NCBI RefSeq assembly: GCF_036688685.1
Contig: NZ_JAQQPS010000002.1
Location: forward strand, 186,001 to 250,000
Direction of reading: 5' to 3'
Length of the DNA: 64,000 nt
From: JALYUM01 sp036688685
Lineage (GTDB): Bacteria > Pseudomonadota > Gammaproteobacteria > Burkholderiales > Burkholderiaceae_D
Shown: positions 35,139 to 43,189 of the stretch, piece after piece
Layout: every line of letters starts with the position of its first letter
Numbering within the stretch: the first letter of the stretch is position 1
Notes under the pieces: model-generated
The model's database searches: none
Seen by the model: the letters and a program-made list of their open reading frames with translations, nothing else
What the model was told of the DNA's origin: nothing
Program-made: the position numbers and the translations under genes

Positions 35139-37597
35139 GCAAGTCGGCTGCGGCGCAGGCTGTCGATGCATGGTTCGCCCAGCGCGGCTGGAAAGTGTTC
35201 CCGTTCCAGCGCGCGGTATGGAAAGCGGCAGTCGCCGGCAAATCGGGCCTGCTGCATGCGAATACGGGCGCCGGCAAAACCTATGCGGTGTGGTTTGCGG
35301 CGCTGCTGCGCGCGCAACTGGCGAGCAGGAAGAAGAGCACCGGCCTGCGCGTGTTGTGGATCACGCCGATGCGGGCGTTGGCCGCCGATACGCAGCGCGC
35401 GCTGGAAGCCTCCGCGGCCGACCTGATGCCGTCGTGGACCATCGGCGCGCGCACCGGCGACACCGGATCGGCCGAGCGCGCACGCCAGACGCGCGCCATG
35501 CCCCAAGCACTTATAACGACGCCGGAAAGCCTGTCGCTGTTACTCAGCCACGCGGCCGCGCAGGACCAGTTCAAGCAGCTCGACACGATCATCATCGACG
35601 AGTGGCATGAGCTGATGGGCAGCAAGCGAGGCGTGCAGGTGCAGCTGGCGCTGGCGCGCCTGCGTTGCTGGAACCCGGATCTGGTCGTGTGGGGCTTGTC
35701 GGCGACGATGGGCAATCTCGAGCAAGCGCGTCATGTGCTGCTCGGTGACACCGCTGGCGTGCTGGTCGAGGGCGACCTGCGCAAAGAGATTCGGGTCGAC
35801 TCGCTCATTCCCGAGAACGTCGCGCGCTTCCCGTGGGGCGGTCACCTGGGTATCCAGATGCTGCAGCCGGTGATCCGCGAGATCGAGCAGCATGCCGCCA
35901 CGCTGGTGTTCACCAACACCCGCTCGCAGTCCGAGCTGTGGTACCAGAATATCCTGGAAGCGCGTCCCGACTGGGCCGGCGTGATCGCGCTGCATCACGG
36001 GTCACTGGCGCGCGAGGTGCGCGAGTGGGTCGAGACCAGCCTGAAAAAGGGTGAGCTGAAAGCGGTGATCTGCACGGCCAGCCTGGATCTGGGCGTCGAT
36101 TTTTTGCCGGTCGAGCGCGTGCTGCAGATCGGCAGCGCGAAGGGGATCGCGCGCCTGCTGCAGCGGGCCGGGCGCAGCGGCCACGCGCCGGGACGCGTCT
36201 CGCGCGTGACGCTGGTGCCGACCAATTCGATGGAAATTCTGGAAGCGGCCGGTGCCAAGCAGGCGGTCGCGCACCGCCACATCGAAGCGCGGCTGGTGCC
36301 GAACAAGCCGTTCGACGTGCTGGTGCAGCACCTGGTCACCGTGGCGCTGGGCGGCGGTTTTCGTGCCGACGCATTGCTGCGCGAGGTGCGCGGCGCCTGG
36401 TCGTATCGGCATCTCACCGATGAAGAGTGGCAGTGGGCGCTCGACTTCGTCGCGCGTGGCGGACAAAGTCTGACCGTGTATCCCGAATACCGGCGCGTGC
36501 TGGCGGACCAGGATGGCGTCTACCGCGTGCCGGATGTGGCGATCGGGAGGCGCCATCGGATGGGGATCGGCACCATCGTGTCCGACGCGTCGGTGCAGGT
36601 GAAGTACATGAGTGGCGGGCGCATCGGCAGTGTGGAAGAGTCGTTCATTTCGCGGCTGAAGGCGGGCGATCATTTTCTGTTCGGCGGGCGCATCCTCGAA
36701 TTCGTGCGCGTGCACGAGATGACGGCGTTCGTGAAACGCGCGACCGGTGCGCGCGGCGCCATCACGCGCTGGGCCGGCGCGAAGATGCCGATGTCGTCCG
36801 AGCTGGCGCACGCATCGCTCGAGCAGCTGCGCCAGGCGGCGCTGGGCGTGTTCGAGGGCCCCGAGATGGAAGCGCTCCGGCCGCTGATAGAGATTCAGCA
36901 GCAGTGGTCGGCGCTGCCCACGACTGACACGCTGGTCATCGAAAGCATGAAGAGCCGCGAGGGATATCACTTGTTCGTCTATCCCTTCGGCGGGCGCTCG
37001 GTGCACACCGGGCTGGCGTCGCTGATGGCGTACCGCATTGGCCAGGTTCAGCCGATCACGTTCTCGATTGCTGTCAATGACTACGGGTTTGAACTGTTGT
37101 CGGCCGAAGCGGTCGAATGGGGGTTGGTGTTTGGCGGGTTGAGCGGTGCTGCGGTCGGCTTGTTCGGCACCGATCAGCTGCTGGAAGACGTACTCGCTTC
37201 GCTGAACGCGACGCAGCTGTCGCAGCAGCGCTTTCGCGAAGTGGCGCGGATTGCCGGGCTGGTGTTTCAGGGCTATCCCGGCCAGCCGAAATCGAACCGC
37301 CAGGTGCAGGCCTCGTCGTCGCTGTTCTTCGAGGTGTTCCGCAAGCACGACGCGGCCAATTTGCTGCTGACGCAGGCGCAGCGCGAAGTACTGGAGCAGG
37401 AACTGGAACTGACCCGCCTGAACGACACCCTGGTCGAGCTGCATGGGCGTAAGCTCGCGTACTGCGAAGTACGGCGCGCCACGCCGTTTGGCTTCGCGCT
37501 GATGGTCGAGCGCTTCCGCGAGAAGGTCAGCACCGAAAAACTGTCCGACCGCGTGGCGCGCATGGTGCGTGAACTTGAAAAGGCAGCAGCAATTTGA
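35135..37597 (+). CDS. ligase-associated Lhr-type DEXH-box helicase
   Basis: An 820-residue Lhr-Core-type SF2 helicase. Walker A HANTGAGKTYAVWFA, the DEWHEL box in IIIDEWHELMG, and motif VI LLQRAGRSGHAPG are present. A winged-helix and a long C-terminal Lhr-specific domain follow (about 420-815). The size matches the stand-alone Lhr-Core rather than the 1500-residue long Lhr. Characterised Lhr-Core enzymes translocate 3' to 5' on ssDNA and unwind RNA:DNA hybrids. It overlaps the ligase by 4 bases (ATGA), and the phosphoesterase overlaps its stop. Confidence 0.9.
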   Translation: MSKSAAAQAVDAWFAQRGWKVFPFQRAVWKAAVAGKSGLLHANTGAGKTYAVWFAALLRAQLASRKKSTGLRVLWITPMRALAADTQRALEASAADLMPSWTIGARTGDTGSAERARQTRAMPQALITTPESLSLLLSHAAAQDQFKQLDTIIIDEWHELMGSKRGVQVQLALARLRCWNPDLVVWGLSATMGNLEQARHVLLGDTAGVLVEGDLRKEIRVDSLIPENVARFPWGGHLGIQMLQPVIREIEQHAATLVFTNTRSQSELWYQNILEARPDWAGVIALHHGSLAREVREWVETSLKKGELKAVICTASLDLGVDFLPVERVLQIGSAKGIARLLQRAGRSGHAPGRVSRVTLVPTNSMEILEAAGAKQAVAHRHIEARLVPNKPFDVLVQHLVTVALGGGFRADALLREVRGAWSYRHLTDEEWQWALDFVARGGQSLTVYPEYRRVLADQDGVYRVPDVAIGRRHRMGIGTIVSDASVQVKYMSGGRIGSVEESFISRLKAGDHFLFGGRILEFVRVHEMTAFVKRATGARGAITRWAGAKMPMSSELAHASLEQLRQAALGVFEGPEMEALRPLIEIQQQWSALPTTDTLVIESMKSREGYHLFVYPFGGRSVHTGLASLMAYRIGQVQPITFSIAVNDYGFELLSAEAVEWGLVFGGLSGAAVGLFGTDQLLEDVLASLNATQLSQQRFREVARIAGLVFQGYPGQPKSNRQVQASSSLFFEVFRKHDAANLLLTQAQREVLEQELELTRLNDTLVELHGRKLAYCEVRRATPFGFALMVERFREKVSTEKLSDRVARMVRELEKAAAI

Positions 37598-38241
37598 AGC
37601 AGGAAGTCCATCTCGCAGGTGAAACGCTGGTGTTATTGGCGCAAAAAGCCTTGTACTGGCCGCGCGAGAACATGCTGGTGATCGCCGATATCCACTTCGG
37701 CAAGGCGGCGGCGTTCCGCTCGTTTGGCATCCCGGTACCAAGCGGCACCACTACCCAGAACCTCGATGCGCTCGACGAACTGGTGCGCGCGCACGGCGCC
37801 GAACACATCCTGTTCCTGGGCGACTTTCTGCACGCGCGCGCGGCGCACGCAGCCTCGACGCAGGCCGCGCTGCTGGCCTGGCGGCTGCGCAATCCGCAAC
37901 TGATGCTGACGCTGGTGCGCGGCAACCACGACAAGCATGCAGGCGACCCTGCCGCGATCCTGGACATTGCCATGGTCGACGAGCCACACACGGTAGGTGC
38001 GCTGTCGTTCTGCCACCATCCGGATATTGCCGCGCCCGGCTACGTGCTGGCCGGGCATGTCCATCCTGCCTACATGCTGGCCACGCGCGCCGACGCGCTG
38101 CGCCTGCCGTGCTTTGTGGTGGGCGCCACGCGCATGATCCTGCCCTCGTTTGGCGCTTTTACGGGCGGCCACACCATCACGCGGGCACCGGGCGAGGCGA
38201 TCTATGTCACTTCTGGTGAGGCGGTCCATTATGTTCGCTAG
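37594..38241 (+). CDS. pdeM: ligase-associated metallophosphoesterase/endonuclease PdeM
   Basis: A 215-residue calcineurin-like phosphoesterase. Metal motifs are ADIHFGKAAAFRS, FLGDFLHAR, VRGNHDKH and AGHVHP. The family acts as a Mn-dependent DNA nuclease in the Lhr-Core/Lig/Exo gene cluster. Translation starts at TTG (37594), which overlaps the helicase TGA, so it is coupled to the upstream gene. It is the last gene of the five-gene repair operon. Confidence 0.88.
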   Translation: MKQEVHLAGETLVLLAQKALYWPRENMLVIADIHFGKAAAFRSFGIPVPSGTTTQNLDALDELVRAHGAEHILFLGDFLHARAAHAASTQAALLAWRLRNPQLMLTLVRGNHDKHAGDPAAILDIAMVDEPHTVGALSFCHHPDIAAPGYVLAGHVHPAYMLATRADALRLPCFVVGATRMILPSFGAFTGGHTITRAPGEAIYVTSGEAVHYVR

Positions 38242-38310
38242 CGAACCGACCTGTGATGCATGAAAGCGTACCTTACGTCAATACTTCGTCAATACAGGTA
38301 AGGAAACACC

Positions 38311-39399
38311 ATGTTCACCAAGAAAATTCTCGCCGCCGCCATGATGGCAGCACTGCCGCTGGCGTCGATGACGCTGGCTTCGCCGGTACAGGGGCAACAA
38401 TACAATCGTGAGGCGCCGCGCGGACCGGTGATCCGTGGTTTCAACGTCGACGAAGTGCGCCGCCTCGATCCGGGCGTGGAACTTAACTTCGACCTGTATG
38501 GCAGCCCTGGCGGCAGCGCCACCATCCGCATCGATGGCGCCACCCGCAACCTGACCCTGAGCGAAACCGAGCCGGGTCAGTATGAAGGGAGCTACACCAT
38601 CAGCTCGCGCGACCGCATCCGGCCAAACAGCGCCGTCACCGCTAACCTGCGCGAAGGCAACCGCGTAGCCAGCCAGGTGCTGAGCGAATCGCTGCTGCGC
38701 GGTCCTGGCCAGCGTCCGGGGCCGGGCGCCATGGCGCCGCGTGTCGAGCGCTTCGATGTGCGCGGCGTCGGTGACCTGGAAGCAGGCGACGAACTGACCT
38801 TCACGCTGATGGGTACGCCCGGCTCCAAAGTGGAGATCAGCATCGCCGGCAGCCGTGGCGTGTTCTTCCTGCCGGAAACGCGTCCGGGCGAATACAGCGG
38901 CGTCTACACGGTACGCCGTGCCGACCGCCTGGCGCCGAATAGTGCCGTGACGGCGACGATCCGCAACAGCGGCCGCGCGACCACGACCACGCTGGGCCGT
39001 CCGCTGGTGTCGGGACCGGCGCCGCGTCCGATCAATCCGGTGGCGCGTTACTGCAGCAATTGCGCCACGGTTGAAACGGTGAATGTGATCCAGGTGCAGG
39101 GCAATGCCGGCTATATCGGCACCGTGGGCGGCGCCCTGGTCGGCGGCTTGCTGGGCAGCCAGATCGGCAGCGGCAACGGCCGTACCGCCGCGCAAATCGC
39201 CGGTGTCGTCGGTGGCGCGGCCGTCGGCCGCAATATCGACAACAACAACGCCGCCAAGGCGGGTCCGAACCAGCATTACGAAGTGATGGTGCGCTACCCG
39301 AACGGCGCCACCAAAGTCATCACCTACGCCAACGAACCGGGGTTCCGCGTGGGCGACAAGGTCCGTGTCGACAACAATGTGCTGACGCGCGACCAATAA
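38311..39399 (+). CDS. exported glycine-zipper 2TM envelope protein with duplicated N-terminal domain
   Basis: A 362-residue exported protein. The signal peptide covers about residues 1-29 (cleavage near VQGQQ). Two similar beta-rich repeats follow, about 38-130 and 145-235. They share R-G-F-N/D-V, the 'LxPGxEL.F.L.G.PG..' pattern, an E/TxPGxYxGxYT block and a D/R-R-x-x-P-N-S-A-V-T block. A CSNC pair near residue 250 precedes a glycine-zipper 2TM segment (YIGTVGGALVGGLLGSQIGS) typical of Rick_17kDa/SlyB-like outer-membrane proteins. A conserved C-terminal domain (HYEVMVRYPNGATKVITY) ends the protein. Function is unknown. Confidence 0.8.
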   Translation: MFTKKILAAAMMAALPLASMTLASPVQGQQYNREAPRGPVIRGFNVDEVRRLDPGVELNFDLYGSPGGSATIRIDGATRNLTLSETEPGQYEGSYTISSRDRIRPNSAVTANLREGNRVASQVLSESLLRGPGQRPGPGAMAPRVERFDVRGVGDLEAGDELTFTLMGTPGSKVEISIAGSRGVFFLPETRPGEYSGVYTVRRADRLAPNSAVTATIRNSGRATTTTLGRPLVSGPAPRPINPVARYCSNCATVETVNVIQVQGNAGYIGTVGGALVGGLLGSQIGSGNGRTAAQIAGVVGGAAVGRNIDNNNAAKAGPNQHYEVMVRYPNGATKVITYANEPGFRVGDKVRVDNNVLTRDQ

Positions 39400-39412
39400 A
39401 GTTTCGCTGAAT

Positions 39413-39452
39413 AAAAAAAAGCCGGCGTCCCATGGGGCGCCGGCTTTTTTTA
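39413..39452. terminator. bidirectional terminator between convergent genes
   Basis: A 10-bp GC-rich stem (39421-39430 with 39435-39444, one T-G pair) has a catg loop. It is flanked by A8 on the left and T7 on the right, so it can terminate both the glycine-zipper gene and the minus-strand Crp/Fnr gene. Confidence 0.9.
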
Positions 39453-39462
39453 TGCAGCAGCT

Positions 39463-40305
39463 TCAGATGGTGGCAACGATCACGTCGTCGCCCGCTTCGG
39501 TCTTGGCTTTGACCTGCGTCTTGGTGCGCGAGCGCGACGGCGGCAGGCGGCGCAGGGTTTTCAGCGATTCGGCGTCCTTGATGCCGATGGTGCGCTGGTC
39601 GACGGTGATAAGGCCGATTTCGTTGAACGCAGACAGCGTGCGGCTGACCGTTTCCAGCGTCAGGCCCAGGTAGCTGCCGATTTCATGGCGGGTCATGCGC
39701 AGGTTGAACAGCTTGCTGGAGTAACCCATGGCGGCGAAGCGGTCGGCCAGCGTGACCAGGAAGCGGGCGACGCGGGCTTCGGCCGAGAGCGCGCCGAGCA
39801 TGCCGATCATGGCTTGCTCACGCACCAGTTCGCGGCTCATGACGCCGTACATGACATTTTCGAGTTCCAGGTGCACGCGGCCGAGGGCGGTCAACTTCTT
39901 GAACGGCAGCAGGATCAGGTCGCAGTCGGACAAGGCCACGGCTTCGGACGCGTAGTGGCGGGTGTGGATGCCGTCGACGCCCAGCATGTCGCCCTTCATT
40001 GGAAAGCTGAGCACCTGCTCGTTGCCGAATTCGTCGATGAGGACGGTTTTGAGGAAGCCGGAGTTGACGATGTACAGCGTGTCAAAGGCCTGGCCGATGG
40101 TGTGTACGCGCTGGCCGGTCTTGAATTGCACGTGCTGGAACAGCAACTCTTCGGTGTTGACGGTGCTGGCCGCCTGGATGTGCAACAGGTCGCACACTTC
40201 CTTCAGATTGGACCAGAGACGTCCCTGGCGTTGGCGGCCCGCTTCCATGGGTGAGGAATGCAGGGTATTGGTGGCGCGTGGGTCTGACGGTGGCTGGGAC
40301 TGCAT
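39463..40305 (-). CDS. Crp/Fnr-family transcriptional regulator without a visible N-terminal iron-sulfur cysteine cluster
   Basis: A 280-residue Crp/Fnr regulator. The cyclic-nucleotide-binding-like domain spans about 45-165. The HTH has MTRHEIGSYLGLTLETVSRTL, with the E-x-x-S-R pattern of Fnr-type readers that bind TTGAT-like half-sites. The only N-terminal cysteine is in EVCDLL, so the usual four-cysteine Fe-S ligand set of Fnr is absent. It may sense another signal. A basic C-terminal tail (RSRTKTQVKAKTE) is unusual. I chose ATG 40305 because GGAG lies 7 bases upstream; ATG 40311 sits too close to it. It ends at the shared bidirectional terminator. Confidence 0.85.
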   Translation of the reverse strand: MQSQPPSDPRATNTLHSSPMEAGRQRQGRLWSNLKEVCDLLHIQAASTVNTEELLFQHVQFKTGQRVHTIGQAFDTLYIVNSGFLKTVLIDEFGNEQVLSFPMKGDMLGVDGIHTRHYASEAVALSDCDLILLPFKKLTALGRVHLELENVMYGVMSRELVREQAMIGMLGALSAEARVARFLVTLADRFAAMGYSSKLFNLRMTRHEIGSYLGLTLETVSRTLSAFNEIGLITVDQRTIGIKDAESLKTLRRLPPSRSRTKTQVKAKTEAGDDVIVATI

Positions 40306-40691
40306 GCTCATTCTCCAGGTGAAAATGAAGGGTGTCGGTGCCCGAAGGGTTTCCCACAAGGGACAAGGAATTCAGGACTGGCTCAAACCGCAAGAGGGCA
40401 AGCTCACGTAGCGTGAATGTGAACCGCAAGCAAGTCGAAACGGTGAATTCAGTATGCCAACACGAGTCCGGCACGGATATCAGCAACGGCTGAATCTCCG
40501 CGTAGGACATAGGAGCGATCGTTAGGAATTGTCTTACCCGCAAGCTGCGGCTACAGAGGGGGGACGGCGACGCCGCAACAGCAAAACGCAAACTTGGGGT
40601 GCATGAAATCGCAGGCATCCTGATAACCTCTGGCGCACATTCGGCTGCTTGCGCTGTCTAAAAATTTGGTGCGCCGGCGGTGCGTCACGGT
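40306..40691. other. intergenic region upstream of the Crp/Fnr gene
   Basis: No gene is seen. It holds the promoter of the minus-strand Crp/Fnr gene and the 3' untranslated part of the response regulator. A small inverted repeat, tcacg-tag-cgtga (40404-40416), lies about 100 bases upstream of the regulator start and could be an operator. No clear terminator was found after the response regulator gene. Confidence 0.45.
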
Positions 40692-41336
40692 TCAAGCCTT
40701 CAGCGGCACCAGCAAACGATGCGCCACGGCATACTGAACCATTTCCGACAAAGAATTCATGCCCATCTTTTGCATGATGCGGGTTTTGTGGGTGCTGACC
40801 GTTTTCACCGACAAATGCAGGTTGTTGGCAATTTCCGTGATCGACTTGCCACCCACCAACAGCGAAAACACTTCAAATTCGCGGTCTGAGAGTTGCTTGT
40901 GCAGCAGTTGCTCATTCGGCGCCATGATGTTCAGCGCCAATTGCTCGGCCACTTCGGTGCTGATGTAGGGCCGGCCAGATGCCACCTTGCGGATTGCCCC
41001 CACCAACTGGGTACCCGCGCTTTCCTTGGTGAGATAGCCTTGCGCGCCGGCGCGGATCGCCCGCACTGCATATTGTTCTTCTTCATGCATGGTGAGAATC
41101 AGGATGGCCAGCTTGGCCGACTCGCTGCGCACCTGCCTGATCAGGTCGACGCCGCTGCGTCCGGGCATCGATAAATCGAGCAACAGCAGGTCAAAGCCGC
41201 CCTGGCGCACCAGGGCCAGCACTTCGAAACCATTGGTGGCTTCGCCAACGATCTCGATATCGAGCGCGCCGTCGAGGATGCGCTTGAGGCCTTCGCGCAT
41301 GATGGTGTGGTCGTCTGCAATGGCTATTCGGATCAT
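40692..41336 (-). CDS. NarL/FixJ-family response regulator
   Basis: A 214-residue response regulator. The receiver domain begins MIRIAIADDHTIMREGL and carries the acceptor Asp in LLLLDLSMPG, followed by ILTMHEE and YLTKES. A LuxR-type HTH (LSDREFEVFSLLVGGKSITEIANNLHLSVKTVSTHK) occupies the C-terminus. The start at 41336 (MIRIAIADD) fits the family's usual beginning; the frame is open to 41369. No histidine kinase is adjacent, so its partner is encoded elsewhere. It lies in a same-strand group with the Crp/Fnr regulator and a universal stress protein, suggesting a stress or oxygen theme. Confidence 0.9.
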   Translation of the reverse strand: MIRIAIADDHTIMREGLKRILDGALDIEIVGEATNGFEVLALVRQGGFDLLLLDLSMPGRSGVDLIRQVRSESAKLAILILTMHEEEQYAVRAIRAGAQGYLTKESAGTQLVGAIRKVASGRPYISTEVAEQLALNIMAPNEQLLHKQLSDREFEVFSLLVGGKSITEIANNLHLSVKTVSTHKTRIMQKMGMNSLSEMVQYAVAHRLLVPLKA

Positions 41337-41497
41337 GATTGGCAATCGTGCCGCACCGCCCAGGTGCACGATTCAAGGTTAGCATACTGAATGGACAAAT
41401 GGTGGCATATCGATGCGCCGTAATGGCCCCACGGCACGGCAGTTGCACCAATATGCAGCCAGCTTGATCTGGCTCAATAGTCCTTTATGCTGAGCGC

Positions 41498-41962
41498 TTA
41501 TTGCGCCGGCTCATTGATCAATCGATGCACCAGCACCGGCTTTTGCGTCTGCGCCAGAACCTTGTTTGTGACGCTGCCAAGCAATAACTGCCCCCAGCCG
41601 CTGCGGCCATGCGAGCCCATGAAAATCAGGTCGCAGTGCTCATGTTCGGCGACCTCGGTGATGGTGTGGGCGGTGGAGTCGGAGAACACGGTCATGCAAC
41701 TGTGCTGCAAGCCGGCGGCCTCGGCCGAGCGCATGATGCGCCCCATATAGTCCTCGCCGGTGCGGCGCATCTGCGCTTCGTATTCCTCACCGCTGGGATA
41801 GGTGGGTGGGATGATTTCGACATAAACAGGATATTGGTAAGCGGGCGCGACGAACAGCGCCAGCACCTCCGCACCCATCTGCTGGGCGAATTTGACGCCT
41901 GCGCACGCGGTGTGCTGGGACACCAGTGAGCCATCGGTCGTGATCATGATTTTGCTGAACAT
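41498..41962 (-). CDS. universal stress protein, UspA family
   Basis: A 154-residue UspA-domain protein. It begins MFSKIMITTDGSLVSQHTA (Rossmann-like strand and Asp). The C-terminal ATP-binding-type motif GSHGRSGWGQLLLGSVTNKVL matches G-x2-G-x9-G-S. This is the ATP-binding Usp class. GGAG lies 7 bases before the ATG, and a TACAAT -10 (41996-42001) lies upstream. A Fnr-like palindrome further upstream suggests anaerobic control, possibly by the neighbouring Crp/Fnr protein. Confidence 0.9.
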   Translation of the reverse strand: MFSKIMITTDGSLVSQHTACAGVKFAQQMGAEVLALFVAPAYQYPVYVEIIPPTYPSGEEYEAQMRRTGEDYMGRIMRSAEAAGLQHSCMTVFSDSTAHTITEVAEHEHCDLIFMGSHGRSGWGQLLLGSVTNKVLAQTQKPVLVHRLINEPAQ

Positions 41963-42331
41963 GGTATTTCTCCTCAGAAGACGTATCCCATCTTGATTGT
42001 AATGCGCGACGGCCCAATTGCCAGAAACATCATTGCTTGACCGGTCTCAAAACTCGTCGATGCAGCTTCAAGGCAGGGACTTGCTGGCCGTCATCGAAGC
42101 ACGCAGCTAACAAAATACAACACTGTTGTTATCAAGAACTTCATAAACCAGGCATTTTGATTGTCGTGGATGAAAGTTTCTGTAGATAAACGCTCTTGGC
42201 CCGATCTAGGACATTTACCTACGGCAATGTCGCTGCTACACTCGTGTGAACATCTGGTCTGCATGCGAACACGCATCACAGATCGACAGCAAGCACACTT
42301 TCAAGATTGATATTATGGAGAAGCAGGTACT
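41963..42331. other. divergent intergenic region between usp and cheZ
   Basis: No gene is supported. The usp side holds a TACAAT -10 (minus strand, 41996-42001) and a Fnr-like site at 42037-42050. The cheZ side holds a GGAG 13 bases before the cheZ ATG. A 62-codon minus-strand ORF (42091-42279) has no ribosome-binding site. Confidence 0.45.
42037..42050. promoter_or_regulatory. candidate Fnr/Anr-type binding site upstream of usp
   Basis: TTGACCGGTCTCAA matches the TTGAT-N4-ATCAA consensus at 8 of 10 positions. It is centred about 81 bases before the usp start and about 54 bases before the transcription start predicted from the TACAAT -10. That spacing is not one of the classical class I or II positions. 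Confidence 0.3.
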
Positions 42332-43189
42332 ATGACCAACGCCGCTGACGATTTCGACGCCTTATTCGAGGAAGTAGCCGCGCAGCGCGACGGCGCGCCT
42401 GCTGCTCCTGTGGCGCATGCCCCGGCGCCCGCCGCCAATGCTGCCGTCGATGAAGATGACTTCGACGCCCTGTTCGACCAGATGTCCGGGGGCACCCCGG
42501 TCCCGGCTGCCGCCGCACCCGTTGCCGCGCCTGCCGTAGTGGCGCCAGCGCCAGTTGCTGCGCCAGCAACGGCCGCAGCCGCAGGCGAGGTCGAAGACAA
42601 GCCGATGTTCGAGCGCCTCGGCGGCATCGTGCGCCTGCTGCACGATTCGCTGCGCGAACTCGGTTACGACAAGGCGCTCAACGAGGCCTCGTCGCAGATT
42701 GTCGACGCCCAGGACCGCCTCGAATACGTCGCTACCCTGACCGAACAGGCCGCTAATAAGGTACTGAATACCCTCGACGACGGCATGCCGGCGCAGGACG
42801 TGCTGCAAAAGCAGGCGCGGGTGATGGAAACGCGCTGGAACGATCTGTTTGCCGGCAAGCTCGGCATCGAAGAATTTAAGGTCCTGGCTGGCGACTCGAA
42901 GTCGTTTGCCAGCGCCGTCTCGGAAGCGACCGAAGCGGAAAAAGCGCGCCTGCTCGACATCATGATGGCCCAGGATTTCCAGGACATCACCGGGCAGCTG
43001 ATCAAGAAAGTCGTGGCCATCACCAAGACGGTCGAAAAAGAACTGGCCGACCTGCTGCGCGACAATGCGCCGCCGCCGCTGCGCGAAAAGCTGCTGGCCA
43101 AGGAGCCGCTGATGGTGGGTCCGTCTGTGCCGTCCGTGGCACTGGACCAGGACAATGTTGATGATCTCTTAGCCGATCTGGGATTCTGA
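42332..43189 (+). CDS. cheZ: CheZ protein phosphatase with duplicated N-terminal acidic motif
   Basis: A 285-residue CheZ, which dephosphorylates CheY-P. The helical core (about 90-260) holds AQDFQDITGQ (Q214-Q222), including the catalytic Gln-region motif of CheZ. The C-terminus ends DNVDDLLADLGF (274-285), the classic CheY-tethering helix. Two copies of DDFDALF occur in the N-terminal 50 residues (6-12 and 42-48), joined by Ala/Pro-rich linkers. This N-terminal extension is absent from E. coli CheZ. The gene's TGA overlaps the following cheA ATG (TGATG). No cheY is adjacent. Confidence 0.9.
   Translation: MTNAADDFDALFEEVAAQRDGAPAAPVAHAPAPAANAAVDEDDFDALFDQMSGGTPVPAAAAPVAAPAVVAPAPVAAPATAAAAGEVEDKPMFERLGGIVRLLHDSLRELGYDKALNEASSQIVDAQDRLEYVATLTEQAANKVLNTLDDGMPAQDVLQKQARVMETRWNDLFAGKLGIEEFKVLAGDSKSFASAVSEATEAEKARLLDIMMAQDFQDITGQLIKKVVAITKTVEKELADLLRDNAPPPLREKLLAKEPLMVGPSVPSVALDQDNVDDLLADLGF

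Noticed and set aside
40306..40359. Upstream start of the Crp/Fnr gene at 40359
   Set aside because: A GGAG is correctly placed only for the ATG at 40305.
42091..42279. 62-codon minus-strand ORF upstream of usp
   Set aside because: No ribosome-binding site and poor composition. It overlaps the likely cheZ promoter region.
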